In this document: positions 28,358 to 36,783 of the stretch, piece by piece | Position numbering within the stretch: position 1 is the stretch's first letter | Layout of the letters: the number at the start of each line of letters is the position of its first letter | Origin: JACXTP01 sp963827905 | Lineage (GTDB): Archaea > Thermoplasmatota > Thermoplasmata > Methanomassiliicoccales > UBA472 | Assembly (NCBI GenBank): GCA_963827905.1 | Contig: CAWHCB010000007.1 | Span: 124,001-188,000, forward strand | Direction of reading: 5' to 3' | Length of the DNA: 64,000 nucleotides | Program-made: the position numbers and the translations under genes | The notes under the pieces: generated by a model | What the model saw: only the letters and a program-made list of their open reading frames with translations | Databases searched by the model: none | Told to the model about the DNA's origin: nothing

Positions 28358-28810
28358 TCACTCGTACAACCAGGGGTCTGCGGAGCGCTTCCAGTCCTGA
28401 AGCTCGTAGCCGTTGAAGAACAGGTCTATCTCACGGTTGGCCGACTCGACCGAGTCGGACCCGTGCACGATGTTCCTGCCCGTCTGCTGAGCATAATCGC
28501 CGCGGATCGTGCCAGGCATAGCGTCCTTTGGGTTGGTCTTGCCCATCATGACGCGCATGTCCGCCACGATGTTCTCGCCTTCCCACACCATCACCAGCAC
28601 CGGGCCGGAGGTGATGTAGTCGATCAGCCCGTTGAAGAAGCCTTTGCCCTTGTGCTCCCCGTAGTGGCGCTCGGCCAGCTCGCGGGGGATGCGCATGAGC
28701 TTCATGGCCAATGGCTTGTAGCCCTTGGCCTCCAGGCGGGAGACGATCGGCCCCATGAGGCCGCGTTGCACCGCGTCAGGCTTCAACATCACGAAGGTGC
28801 GCTCGATCAT
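28358..28810 (-). CDS. ndk: Nucleoside diphosphate kinase
   Basis: Housekeeping kinase of 150 aa that balances NTP and dNTP pools. The active-site histidine lies in 'NIVHGSDS', with 'RTFVMLKPDAVQRG' at the N terminus and 'PGTIRGDYAQ' in the middle. It overlaps the L24e stop (28807-28810), a typical archaeal order. Confidence 0.96.
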   Translation of the reverse strand: MIERTFVMLKPDAVQRGLMGPIVSRLEAKGYKPLAMKLMRIPRELAERHYGEHKGKGFFNGLIDYITSGPVLVMVWEGENIVADMRVMMGKTNPKDAMPGTIRGDYAQQTGRNIVHGSDSVESANREIDLFFNGYELQDWKRSADPWLYE

Positions 28811-29049
28811 GCCTTTCCCTCAGGCGCCTTGCCCTCGCCCTTGTGCTTCTCGGAGTTGAGCAGCAACTTCTTCTGAGCGTAGGCCTTGGTCCACTCCACG
28901 TTGCGGGGCACCCGGCGCAAGTCGATCATGTTCTTGTCGCACTTGTTGGAACAGAATAGGAACACGGTCCCGTCCTTCTTGACATACATCTTGCCGGTTC
29001 CAGGCTCGATGTCCTTGCCGCAGAAGGAGCATAGCTTTTGTTCGACCAT
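28807..29049 (-). CDS. rpl24e: 50S ribosomal protein L24e
   Basis: Zinc-ribbon ribosomal protein of 80 aa. The four zinc cysteines lie in 'CSFCG' and 'CSNKC', with 'RVPRNVEWTKAY' following. It overlaps ndk by four bases and follows S28e by 22 bases. Confidence 0.94.
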   Translation of the reverse strand: MVEQKLCSFCGKDIEPGTGKMYVKKDGTVFLFCSNKCDKNMIDLRRVPRNVEWTKAYAQKKLLLNSEKHKGEGKAPEGKA

Positions 29050-29071
29050 TTTAGATTCCCCCTCAAGCGGT

Positions 29072-29290
29072 TTACCGGATGGAGAGCTTGCGCGCTTCTC
29101 TCGACGTTTCCCTGAGCATCAGGATGTCGCCCATGCGGACAGGGCCCATGATGTTCCTGGTGATGATGCGACCCTTGTCGCGCCCATCCAGGACACGGAC
29201 CTTGACCTGCGTGGCCTCACCGGTCATGCCAGTCCGACCGATGATCTCCACGACCTCCGATGGGATGCTGTTTCCCTCATCGTCTGCCAT
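29072..29290 (-). CDS. rps28e: 30S ribosomal protein S28e
   Basis: OB-fold ribosomal protein of 72 aa with 'GEATQVKVRVLDGRDKGRI' and the conserved C-terminal 'LRETSREARKL'. I start at 29290 ('MADDEGN') rather than at 29299, which would add three residues. The start lies 11 bases after the L7Ae stop. Confidence 0.94.
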   Translation of the reverse strand: MADDEGNSIPSEVVEIIGRTGMTGEATQVKVRVLDGRDKGRIITRNIMGPVRMGDILMLRETSREARKLSIR

Positions 29291-29301
29291 GATATACACC
29301 C

Positions 29302-29673
29302 TTACTTCTTCAGCTTCTTTACCTGGTCGACCAGGTTGTCCAGCACTGGCTTGCCCTTTCCGGCGTCCAGTATCGCGAGGGACGCGGTGGGCTTCTCCAG
29401 ACCGCAGGCGTTGCCCAGCTCGGCCTTGCTCGGCACGTAGACATAGGGAATGTTCCTCTCTTCGGCCAGCATGGGCATGTGGGCCAGGATCTCTGGGGGC
29501 TGCACGTCCTCGGCCATGACGACCAGGACCGCCTCGCCCCTCTCGACCAGCTTGGTGACCTCGTTGGTCCCCTTCCTGATCTTGCCAGTGTCACGAGCGA
29601 GCTCGACGACCTCGTAGGCCTTGTCCTGCAGCTCCTTCGGCATCTCGAACTTGACGAATATCGCTTTTGCCAT
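29302..29673 (-). CDS. rpl7ae: 50S ribosomal protein L7Ae
   Basis: Kink-turn-binding protein of 123 aa, part of the ribosome, box C/D and H/ACA RNPs and RNase P. Signature 'IRKGTNEVTKLVERGEAVLV' and 'AEDVQPPEILAHMP' bind the kink-turn. The ATG at 29673 gives the family N terminus 'MAKAIFVKFEMP', preceded by the purine-rich GAAAGAGG. It leads the L7Ae-S28e-L24e-Ndk operon from a strong TATA box about 85 bases upstream. Confidence 0.95.
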   Translation of the reverse strand: MAKAIFVKFEMPKELQDKAYEVVELARDTGKIRKGTNEVTKLVERGEAVLVVMAEDVQPPEILAHMPMLAEERNIPYVYVPSKAELGNACGLEKPTASLAILDAGKGKPVLDNLVDQVKKLKK

Positions 29674-29753
29674 TTTCATTACCTCTTTCCGATGTCCTTG
29701 AACATCCTCATTAATCACAGGCTCCAAAGAGCATTTCGACACAAAGGGATGGT

Positions 29754-29764
29754 CCTATAAAAGC
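29754..29764 (-). promoter_or_regulatory. TATA box of the L7Ae operon
   Basis: GCTTTTATAGG on the minus strand. A start site about 25 bases on would fall near 29733, leaving a leader of about 60 bases before the L7Ae ATG, unusually long for this genome. Confidence 0.6.
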
Positions 29765-29835
29765 GTTTCTCGCCATCGCCGAGGGTTCGAACGTATCCTG
29801 GCCAGATGGTCGACCTCAGCCCCATTGCATGTAGC

Positions 29836-30189
29836 TTATGAACATCGCGGCACCTTGATGTTGCCCCAACGGTCGTAGCAGAACAGCAGGGGGCGGGGAG
29901 GCGGGAACCTTGCCAGGTCGGTCATGGTATGCAAATAGCTCTCCTCCGGCACCGAGACGATGACATAGTTGCCGGCGGCGATGGTGCTGCTGTACATCGC
30001 CAGCCTTTCGTGGTCCCCAGCGCTCCGCGCCGTCTCCACGAACTCGAAGCCCATCACCTCGCCGTCCTTGCTGACCTCGATGATGCCCCAATCGCCGTGC
30101 ACCAGCTCCCAGCGCGTCTCCAGCTCGGCGTCGGCCGCCTTGATCATGCCTAGACGCCTCATGATGACGTTCTCGACCGCGCCGCTCAT
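29836..30189 (-). CDS. Conserved-looking protein of unknown function
   Basis: A 117-aa protein I do not recognise. It is mixed alpha/beta, with 'GDWGIIEVSKDGEVMGFEFVE' then 'GNYVIVSVPEESY' and 'PPPRPLLFCYDRWGN'. The spacing of acidic residues and strands is loosely like a small PD-(D/E)xK nuclease, but no catalytic set is clear. The ATG at 30189 begins 'MSGAVENVIM'. It lies downstream of porB on the same strand, about 70 bases away. Confidence 0.55.
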   Translation of the reverse strand: MSGAVENVIMRRLGMIKAADAELETRWELVHGDWGIIEVSKDGEVMGFEFVETARSAGDHERLAMYSSTIAAGNYVIVSVPEESYLHTMTDLARFPPPRPLLFCYDRWGNIKVPRCS

Positions 30190-30261
30190 GACTAGTCCGC
30201 TGTGCTCCAGCTATATCTATCATGCGTTGGGAGCATCGACCTCGGGCTACGATTTTTTCGC

Positions 30262-31233
30262 CTACACCCCGTGCAACGGGTCCCCGTCGAAGTGCATCTC
30301 CGGCTCGCCCTTGAACATGGCGCACGCCGGCTGCTCGGCCTCGTGGCCGAAGTGCCAATAGTACTTGTTGCACACCCAGCGCTGCAGCACCTTGATGTCC
30401 TCGGAGGGCATGTGGCGGAAACGCCCTTGCAGTTGGAGGTAATCGGTCACGGGCAGGAGCTGCTTGGGGCGATAGGTGGCCCGGGCCTCCCCGTCCTCGT
30501 ACTCGAACAACGTCCACATGCCCGTCTCCACGGCCAACTTGGCGATCTCCACGCTCTTGGAGGACTCGGTCTTCCAACCGGGCACGCAAGGCGTGAGCAC
30601 ATGAAGGAAGCGGAACCCGCTCTTGCGCTTGGCCTTGTCCACCTTCTTGACGAAGTCGTTGTAATGGGCGATGGACAGGGTGGCGGCGTACTCCACGTTA
30701 TGCCCGATGACCAGGTCCATCATGTCCTTCTTCATCTGACGCTTCCCTTTGGTCTTCTTGCCCACGGGCGTGGTGGTGGTCCAGGCCCCGAACGGAGTGG
30801 AACCGGAACGCTGTATGCCAGTGTTCATGTAGGCCTCGTTGTCGACGCAGACGTAGAGGACGTCCTCGCCCCTCTCGGCCGCCCCGGACAACGCCTGGAG
30901 GCCTATGTCGAACGTGCCCCCGTCCCCGGCGATACCGACGACGGTGGCGTCCTTGCCCAGACGGCGGTAGGCGGCCTTGATGCCCGTCGTGACCGCCCCG
31001 GTGTTCTCGAAGGCGGTGAAGAAGAGAGGCGTCCTGAAGCTGGAGGTGGGGTAGAGGGCGCTCACCACGATCAAGCACGAGGCGGGCACATAGACCGTGC
31101 TGTTGTTGCCGATGATGCGCATGATGTTCTTGACCGCGATCGTCATGCCGCAGCCCGGGCACGCCCCGTGGCCGCTCACGAACCAGTCGTTGTTGGGGAT
31201 GTCCCTGATGATGGCCAGTTCCTTCTCGCTCAT
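30262..31233 (-). CDS. porB: Pyruvate/2-oxoacid:ferredoxin oxidoreductase beta subunit
   Basis: Thiamine-diphosphate-binding subunit, 323 aa. Iron-sulfur cysteines occur in 'HGACPGCGM' near residue 23 and 'LTPCVPGW' near 218; the ThDP motif is 'GIAGDGGTFDIG' with 'VDNEAYMNTGIQRSG'. It overlaps porA by four bases. In methanogens this complex links acetyl-CoA and CO2 to pyruvate using ferredoxin. Confidence 0.93.
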   Translation of the reverse strand: MSEKELAIIRDIPNNDWFVSGHGACPGCGMTIAVKNIMRIIGNNSTVYVPASCLIVVSALYPTSSFRTPLFFTAFENTGAVTTGIKAAYRRLGKDATVVGIAGDGGTFDIGLQALSGAAERGEDVLYVCVDNEAYMNTGIQRSGSTPFGAWTTTTPVGKKTKGKRQMKKDMMDLVIGHNVEYAATLSIAHYNDFVKKVDKAKRKSGFRFLHVLTPCVPGWKTESSKSVEIAKLAVETGMWTLFEYEDGEARATYRPKQLLPVTDYLQLQGRFRHMPSEDIKVLQRWVCNKYYWHFGHEAEQPACAMFKGEPEMHFDGDPLHGV

Positions 31234-32402
31234 TCTTGCTCACCCCTCAGTCCATACCAGGAGCAGGTCCTGACCTTCTCCCCCTTGGCGCTCCTCTCGA
31301 TGTTCGCGAATATCTCCCTCATGTGACCGAGCGTCAGGTCCCTGCCCCCCAGGCCTCCCACGTGGTCGGTTATCGGCAGCGAGAGCTCATGAAGGGAGTT
31401 GCGCACCTCGGTGAACACCGGACCATACCGGTTGAAGCTCAGGGAGCGGTCGAAGACCCCGAGGGCCTTGAGGTCCTTGCAGGCGGCCAACAGCTCGTCG
31501 TGCGGGAACGGCCGCATGAAGCGCAGCTTGATGAGCCCGGCCCTCTTCCCTTCCTCCCGGAGCTCGTCCACGGCCGCCCTGGCGGTGCTGGTCGCCGTCC
31601 CCAAAGCCAGCAGGGCGTACTCGGCATCGTCCATCCGGTATGCCTCGAACAGACCGCCGTAGCCGCGGCCGAAGCGCTTGGCGAAAGCGGAATCGACCTC
31701 CTTGATGACCTGCGCGGATGAGTCCATGACCCGGTCCAGCTGGTAGCGCATCTCCATGGCATAGTCCGGGGGCACTATGGGGTTGATGACCTTCGGGTCG
31801 GCTGGGTCGAGGCTGTACAATGGTTTGAAGCGGGGCAGGAACTCGTCCACCTTCGCCTGCTCCGGCACGTCCACGCCATCCACGGTGTGGGAGAGCACGA
31901 ATCCGTCCAGACAGATCATGAGGGGCAGCATCACCCGCGGGTCCTCCGCCACCTTGTAGGCCTGGAGCGTCATGTCCAGCGCCTCCTGGTTGTCCTCGAC
32001 GTAGCACTGCATCCAACCGCTGTCCCGCGCCGCCATGGAGTCGTTGTGCTCCAGCCATATCCCGGCCGCCGCGCCTAGGCTGCGGTTCACGTTGGCCATG
32101 ACCACGGGCAAGCGGTTCTGCGGGCTGGCATAGAGCATCTCGTGCATGAGGGCCAGGCCCTGCGATGACGTGGCTGTGAATGTCCTCACCCCGCCTGCGC
32201 TCGCCCCCACGGCGATGCTCATGGCGCTATGCTCGCTATCGGCGGGGATGAACTCGGCGTCCAGGTCGCCGTCGAAGATGAACTCGGACAACAGCTCGAT
32301 GATCAGGGTCTGCGGGGTAATGGGGAAGGCTGGGATGACCTCGGCCTTGGCCAGGCGCACCCCCCAGGCCACCGCGTGGTCGGCGGAGAGGACCTTCATC
32401 AT
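31230..32402 (-). CDS. porA: Pyruvate/2-oxoacid:ferredoxin oxidoreductase alpha subunit
   Basis: Pyrimidine-binding ThDP subunit, 390 aa, starting 'MMKVLSADHAVAWGV' with the conserved 'PITPQT' and 'IPADSEHSAM'. The ATG at 32402 overlaps the upstream porG-porD stop (32399-32401), and its own stop overlaps porB, so the three are translationally coupled. The substrate is assigned as pyruvate by family resemblance. Confidence 0.92.
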   Translation of the reverse strand: MMKVLSADHAVAWGVRLAKAEVIPAFPITPQTLIIELLSEFIFDGDLDAEFIPADSEHSAMSIAVGASAGGVRTFTATSSQGLALMHEMLYASPQNRLPVVMANVNRSLGAAAGIWLEHNDSMAARDSGWMQCYVEDNQEALDMTLQAYKVAEDPRVMLPLMICLDGFVLSHTVDGVDVPEQAKVDEFLPRFKPLYSLDPADPKVINPIVPPDYAMEMRYQLDRVMDSSAQVIKEVDSAFAKRFGRGYGGLFEAYRMDDAEYALLALGTATSTARAAVDELREEGKRAGLIKLRFMRPFPHDELLAACKDLKALGVFDRSLSFNRYGPVFTEVRNSLHELSLPITDHVGGLGGRDLTLGHMREIFANIERSAKGEKVRTCSWYGLRGEQE

Positions 32403-33301
32403 GGTTCCATCGCCCCCTTCACCATGTGGATGGCATCGGCCGGGCAGATGTTGGCGCAGATGCCGCAGCCCTTGCAATAACGATAGTCCCACTTGACATG
32501 ATCGTCCTCCAGGCGCTTGATGCAGCCCTCCGGGCAACAGAACCAGCAGCGGAGGCATCGCACGCACTTCTCCCGATCGTACTTGGGGGTGATGGTCCTC
32601 CAGGTCCCAGTGTAATTGCCCAGTGAACCCCCGGGGCCAACTGAGACGCCTGAGAGGGTGCCCTCCCCCAGGGCGGTGCCTTGAGGGAGCTCCTGCCAAG
32701 TGGGCAGCCATACCTTCGGGCGCACGATGGTCCTCTCGCCCTTGCAGATGCCGACCACGGTCCTGGCATAGGCCATCTCCGCGGCCAGCGAGTTCATGCG
32801 GGCCGCCTGCTCGCCCAGCTTCTCTCCGAAACGGTCGTTTATGGACGTCTTGATCGAGTCGATGGTGACCAGGTCGCATATCTTCGCCACCGCCCCCAGT
32901 ATGGCGGTGTTGACGATGGGCGCCTTGATCGTCTCCAACGCGATCGGGATGGCGTCGACCGTGGCGCATTTGACCGCCACTCCGATGTCCACATCCTGCG
33001 GCGCCTTGGCGGTGTTCATGACCACCGAGCCGGTCGACTTCAGCCCATCGGCCACGGGGTCGATGTCAAGGAGCGACTCGTCCATGATGACCAGCATATC
33101 TGGCTCGTAGATCTGGGACTTGATGGTGATGCGCTTATCGTCCACTCGGGCGAAGGCCCGCACCGGCGCCCCCCTGCGCTCCGCCCCGAAGTATGGGAAC
33201 GCTTGGGCATGGTGCCCTTCCAGCACTGCCGCCTCGGCGAACGTCTGGGCGGCCATGACCGCACCCTGCCCTCCCCGGCCATGGAACCTGACCTCGAACA
33301 T
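32399..33301 (-). CDS. porG: Fused gamma-delta subunit of pyruvate:ferredoxin oxidoreductase (PorG-PorD)
   Basis: A 300-aa protein joining two subunits. Residues 1-185 are the gamma subunit ('GRGGQGAVMAAQTFAEAA', 'GAERRGAPVRAF'). Residues 186-235 resemble the start of the delta subunit, and 240-300 carry two [4Fe-4S] clusters: Cys246, 249, 252, 256 and Cys276, 279, 282, 286. In many archaea gamma and delta are separate genes. I start at 33301 ('MFEVRFHGRG'), preceded by GGGAGAAC; a GTG at 33334 is in frame. No frame break is visible between the halves. Confidence 0.9.
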   Translation of the reverse strand: MFEVRFHGRGGQGAVMAAQTFAEAAVLEGHHAQAFPYFGAERRGAPVRAFARVDDKRITIKSQIYEPDMLVIMDESLLDIDPVADGLKSTGSVVMNTAKAPQDVDIGVAVKCATVDAIPIALETIKAPIVNTAILGAVAKICDLVTIDSIKTSINDRFGEKLGEQAARMNSLAAEMAYARTVVGICKGERTIVRPKVWLPTWQELPQGTALGEGTLSGVSVGPGGSLGNYTGTWRTITPKYDREKCVRCLRCWFCCPEGCIKRLEDDHVKWDYRYCKGCGICANICPADAIHMVKGAMEP

Positions 33302-33338
33302 GTTCTCCCTGCTCGATAAGAAGTAGTCAAGCACGGAC

Positions 33339-33348
33339 TATTTAATCA
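33339..33348 (-). promoter_or_regulatory. TATA box of the por operon
   Basis: GATTAAATAG on the minus strand, about 40 bases before the porG-porD ATG. This allows a short leader containing GGGAG as ribosome-binding site. Confidence 0.5.
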
Positions 33349-33398
33349 CTGGGCGAGTAGAAAACGGGAAAATGGTTTGGTGACAATGGTATGTCCGA

Positions 33399-34325
33399 TC
33401 AAACAACGTCCAACCAGCGCTCGTACTTGGGCAGGTTGCCCGCGACCGCGGCGGCGAAGGTCTGCTGGATGCTCTTGGTCTTGGTCCCGGCCCGACCCTC
33501 GCCGATGATGTGGTCATCGATGCTGCGGATGGGCGTGACCTCGGCCGCCGTTCCGGTCATGAAGACCTCGTCGGCGACGAAGAGCTCGGACCGTGTGATG
33601 TCCCGCTCCACCACCTCGAAGCCTTTGTCCCGGGCTATGGTGATGATGCAATCCCTGGTTATCCCTTCCAAGGATACCAGCGGTCATGGGCGGCGTGAAT
33701 ATGCGGCCCGCCTTGACCATGAAGAGGTTCTCCCCGGTGCCTTCGGCCACGTTGCCTTCGGCATTGAGCATGAGCGCTTCGTCCGCGCCGCGCTTGACCG
33801 CCTCGATGCGGGCCACCACGGAATTGATGTAGTTGCCGCAGACCTTGGCGTTGAGCAACGCCGCCCGGTTGGATGGCTTCTCCCATGAGGACGTGATTAT
33901 CGTCGCCCCCCTTTCCAACTGCTCCGCTCCCATGTATGCCCCCATGTGGGTGCAGGCGATGACCGTGTTGACCGGGCACTTCAGCGGGTTGACGCCTATG
34001 TTGCCCGTGGGGCTCAGCCCCCAGAAGGATATCGGCCTTAGATAATCGCCCTCTGGGCCAGCGGCCCGTGCCACCTCCCGACAGGCCTCGCAGAGGTCGT
34101 CGAGAGAGTGCGGCACGGGCATGGAGATGCACTTGGCCGAGTTGAGGAAACGCTGCATATGGTCCCTCAAGCCGGAATATCGCCCTTCCGTCCATCGTTG
34201 TTATAGATGCGAATGCCCTCGAAGACGCCCGAACCGTAGTGAAGACCATGGGTCAGCACGTGCACGTTGGCATCATCGAAGTTAACCAATTTTCCGTCCA
34301 TCCAGACCTTGGACCTGTTCGGCAT
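33399..34325 (-). CDS. ilvE: Branched-chain amino acid aminotransferase, with two frameshifts
   Basis: PLP-dependent class IV aminotransferase of about 308 aa for the last step of Val, Leu and Ile synthesis. The N terminus is 'MPNRSKVWMDGKLVNFDD' with 'THGLHYGSGVFEGIR'. The rest continues in other frames after single-base changes near 34180 and 33672: 'ISFWGLSPTGNIGVNP', 'EALMLNAEGNVAEGTGEN' and 'ELFVADEVFMTGTAAEV'. All family segments are in order, so this is probably an intact gene with consensus errors. Confidence 0.9.
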
Positions 34326-34337
34326 CGTCTCACCTCC

Positions 34338-34703
34338 TCAGATGGCGTTGATCGCCTTGATGAACTTGTCCGGTTTGGAGGACTCGATCATGCTGTCCAC
34401 CTCTTTGGTGGAACCGATCAGGCGGGCCTTCCCGAAACCATTGCTGACGAGGGCATAGGCCTCGTGCCTGGTCTCATCTAGGATCTCTATCTGGATGACG
34501 TCGTGCACTCTCTGCTTCAGAGCGTTCACCGCCGCCTCGGCCATGGCTCGCTCGTTCACGCCCAGCACCACCCTGGCCTTTCCGGGTATCTCGCACTTAC
34601 CGACGACGATGGTCTCGATGTTGATCTTACGGCGGGTGAACTCGCCCACGATCCTCTGCATCACACCGAACTCGTCGTTCACGACCATTGACACGACTTC
34701 CAT
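34338..34703 (-). CDS. ACT-domain protein, acetolactate synthase small-subunit-like
   Basis: A 121-aa protein whose N terminus is an ACT domain like the regulatory subunit IlvN/IlvH ('VVNDEFGVMQRIVGEFTRRKINIETI'). The remaining part is shorter than the usual 150-170 aa. I start at 34703 ('MEVVSMVV'). It sits 12 bases upstream of ilvE on the same strand, so it fits a branched-chain regulatory role. The catalytic large subunit is not in this window. Confidence 0.75.
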   Translation of the reverse strand: MEVVSMVVNDEFGVMQRIVGEFTRRKINIETIVVGKCEIPGKARVVLGVNERAMAEAAVNALKQRVHDVIQIEILDETRHEAYALVSNGFGKARLIGSTKEVDSMIESSKPDKFIKAINAI

Positions 34704-34717
34704 CTTCGCTCCTCCGA

Positions 34718-34975
34718 TCACTTCTTCGTTTTCTTGCTCGACTCCTCATAGTTCTTCATGGAGTGGAGCTTCTTTATTGGCGCATGGTAGCCCTCGTCGT
34801 CCCTGCCGTTGTCCGAACCCTTGGGATACTTGGGCGTGGACAGCCAGGGTTGTTGGAACTGATCGCATGTGCTGTCCCCGTCAATGCGTTTGGGCTTCCC
34901 CTTCCCGTTCATCACCATCGAGACCAACAGGACCGCGCTTGCAGACAACATAGCTATCAGCTGACCCTCAGACAT
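34718..34975 (-). CDS. Small membrane-anchored protein
   Basis: An 85-aa protein I do not recognise, with one N-terminal hydrophobic helix (residues about 5-22), then a polar, Lys/Asp-rich region and a Lys-rich tail. It lies just upstream of the ACT gene on the same strand. Coding status is supported only by the unbroken frame and the spacing. Confidence 0.45.
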   Translation of the reverse strand: MSEGQLIAMLSASAVLLVSMVMNGKGKPKRIDGDSTCDQFQQPWLSTPKYPKGSDNGRDDEGYHAPIKKLHSMKNYEESSKKTKK

Positions 34976-35198
34976 TTCCGCAAAGAGATGACCGTGCTAG
35001 CCACCTCCCTTTCAGATGACGACGTACCGCTCGCTGACCAGAAGAACAATGGTCTTACAGGCGGCGGTGCTCCTCATAGCGGGCGTTTATTAAAGCCAGG
35101 ATATTTAATGATTGCCCTTCGACCGCCAGATGACCCACATCACTTCCGGAATTTAGGCAGGCTGAAACCGAGCCAGCGCTTTGTGTCGGACTTCTGTT

Positions 35199-36059
35199 CT
35201 ACGGGCATGGGCTCTTGAGGCGGTCTCGTTCGTTCGTGGTGATGACCGACTCCTCGATCGGCGTGATGGTCGTCCCCTCGTACTTTGGTTTTAGGGGGTC
35301 CATGTCCTCGATCTCCTTTAAAATCCGCTTCAAGAAAATCCGAGTCCTTTCGTTCTTCGGGTTCACGAATATCTCCTCGGGCGGACCTTGCTCGGCGATC
35401 AGACCTTCGTCCATGAAGAAGACGACGTCGGCCATGTCTCTGGCGAATCCCATCTCGTGGGTGACCACGACCATGGTCATGCCTTCCTCGGCCAGCTTCT
35501 TCATGACCTCCAGGACCTCGCCGATAAGCTCTGGGTCCAGGGCAGATGTGGGCTCATCGAAAAGAATGACCTTCGGGTCCATGGCTAAGGCCCTTGCTAT
35601 GGCCACCCTCTGCTGTTGACCACCGGATAGCTCCCCAGGATATGCATCCGCCTTCTCGGCCAGTCCTACCTTAGTGAGCGCGGCCATCGCCTTGGCGTCT
35701 GCCTCCTCCGGGGTCATCTTTTTCACCTTCCTCAGCGCCAAGGACACGTTCTTCCTTGCCGTGAGGTGCATGAAGAGGTTGAAGTTCTGGAACACCATGT
35801 TCATCTGGGACCGGACCACGTTAATATCGATGTTGCGATCGGTGATCTCGTAGCCTTCGAAGAATATTTGACCACTGGACGGTTGGTTGAGAAGGTTCAG
35901 ACATCGTAGCAAGGTGCTTTTGCCGCTCCCGCTGGGTCCGATGATGACCGCTACTTGTTTTTGGAATATTTCAAGGGATATCCCCCTTAGGACCATGTGA
36001 TCACCAAAGGCTTTGTGAAGGTCGACGACACGGATTATCGGTGTGGCCAATTCACTCAC
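35199..36059 (-). CDS. glnQ: Amino acid ABC transporter ATP-binding protein (GlnQ type)
   Basis: Nucleotide-binding subunit, 286 aa. Walker A 'GPSGSGKSTLL', signature 'LSGGQQQRVAIARAL' and Walker B 'VILFDEPTSALDP' are complete. It is of the polar amino acid family (HisP/GlnQ). A C-terminal extension of about 40 residues follows the core. It overlaps the permease gene by eight bases. Substrate is not determined. Confidence 0.92.
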   Translation of the reverse strand: MSELATPIIRVVDLHKAFGDHMVLRGISLEIFQKQVAVIIGPSGSGKSTLLRCLNLLNQPSSGQIFFEGYEITDRNIDINVVRSQMNMVFQNFNLFMHLTARKNVSLALRKVKKMTPEEADAKAMAALTKVGLAEKADAYPGELSGGQQQRVAIARALAMDPKVILFDEPTSALDPELIGEVLEVMKKLAEEGMTMVVVTHEMGFARDMADVVFFMDEGLIAEQGPPEEIFVNPKNERTRIFLKRILKEIEDMDPLKPKYEGTTITPIEESVITTNERDRLKSPCP

Positions 36060-36726
36060 CTCCCATCATTCCCGGGATGGCGTACTTCTTTTCGATTAGA
36101 CGCATGACCTTGGAGGTGAAGAAGGTCATTACGAAGTAGAGCAAGGCGATGAATATGTAGATGACGAAGGGTTGGAAGGTTACAGAGAACACGTCCTGAC
36201 CAGTCTGGGTCAGTTCCGTTACCCCGATGACGCTGCACAACGAGGAATCCTTGATCATGGTGCAAAACTCGTTAGTGTAGGTAGGTAAGGCATTCCTCAA
36301 TCCCTGAGGGAGGAGGACATTCCTCATGGTCTGGCCCTTCGTAAGGCCCATGGAACGGGCTGCCTCCATCTGTCCTTTGGATATTGATTGGATGCCTCCA
36401 CGGAATATCTCACCTTGGTATGCCGCACTGTTCAAAGAAAGAGCCACTATGCCTGCATATAATGGATCGAATTGAATGTCAAAAGCATAGGGGATTCCGA
36501 GGTATATCAAGAATATCTGGATAAGTAGGGGTGTTCCTCGGAACGCCTCGACATATACGGTGGTCGCATAATAGATGATAGGATTCTTGGAGAGGCGACC
36601 CATGCCGATAAGTATCCCGCCAAAGAAACCGAGGGTTATTGAGACTACAGCTATGATGATGGTGAGCTGAGCCCCTTGCATGAAGGCATCCCAATATTCA
36701 GGGATTATACTCCAGTCCAAATCCAT
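36052..36726 (-). CDS. glnP: Amino acid ABC transporter permease (GlnP type)
   Basis: Membrane subunit of 224 aa with about five helices and the EAA loop ('EAARSMGLTKGQTMRNVLLPQGLRN'), which contacts the ATPase. It belongs to the His/Glu/Gln/Arg permease family. It is the middle gene of a binding protein-permease-ATPase operon. Confidence 0.92.
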   Translation of the reverse strand: MDLDWSIIPEYWDAFMQGAQLTIIIAVVSITLGFFGGILIGMGRLSKNPIIYYATTVYVEAFRGTPLLIQIFLIYLGIPYAFDIQFDPLYAGIVALSLNSAAYQGEIFRGGIQSISKGQMEAARSMGLTKGQTMRNVLLPQGLRNALPTYTNEFCTMIKDSSLCSVIGVTELTQTGQDVFSVTFQPFVIYIFIALLYFVMTFFTSKVMRLIEKKYAIPGMMGGE

Positions 36727-36783
36727 TTAGTGACACTCATCCCTAAAAAATGTTTGAGGAAGAGGTTTGACGAAGGTAACTGA

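Noticed and set aside
29775..29810. tRNA-like T-loop sequence near 29785
   Set aside because: Only GGGTTCGAAC is present; no acceptor, D or anticodon arms can be built around it.
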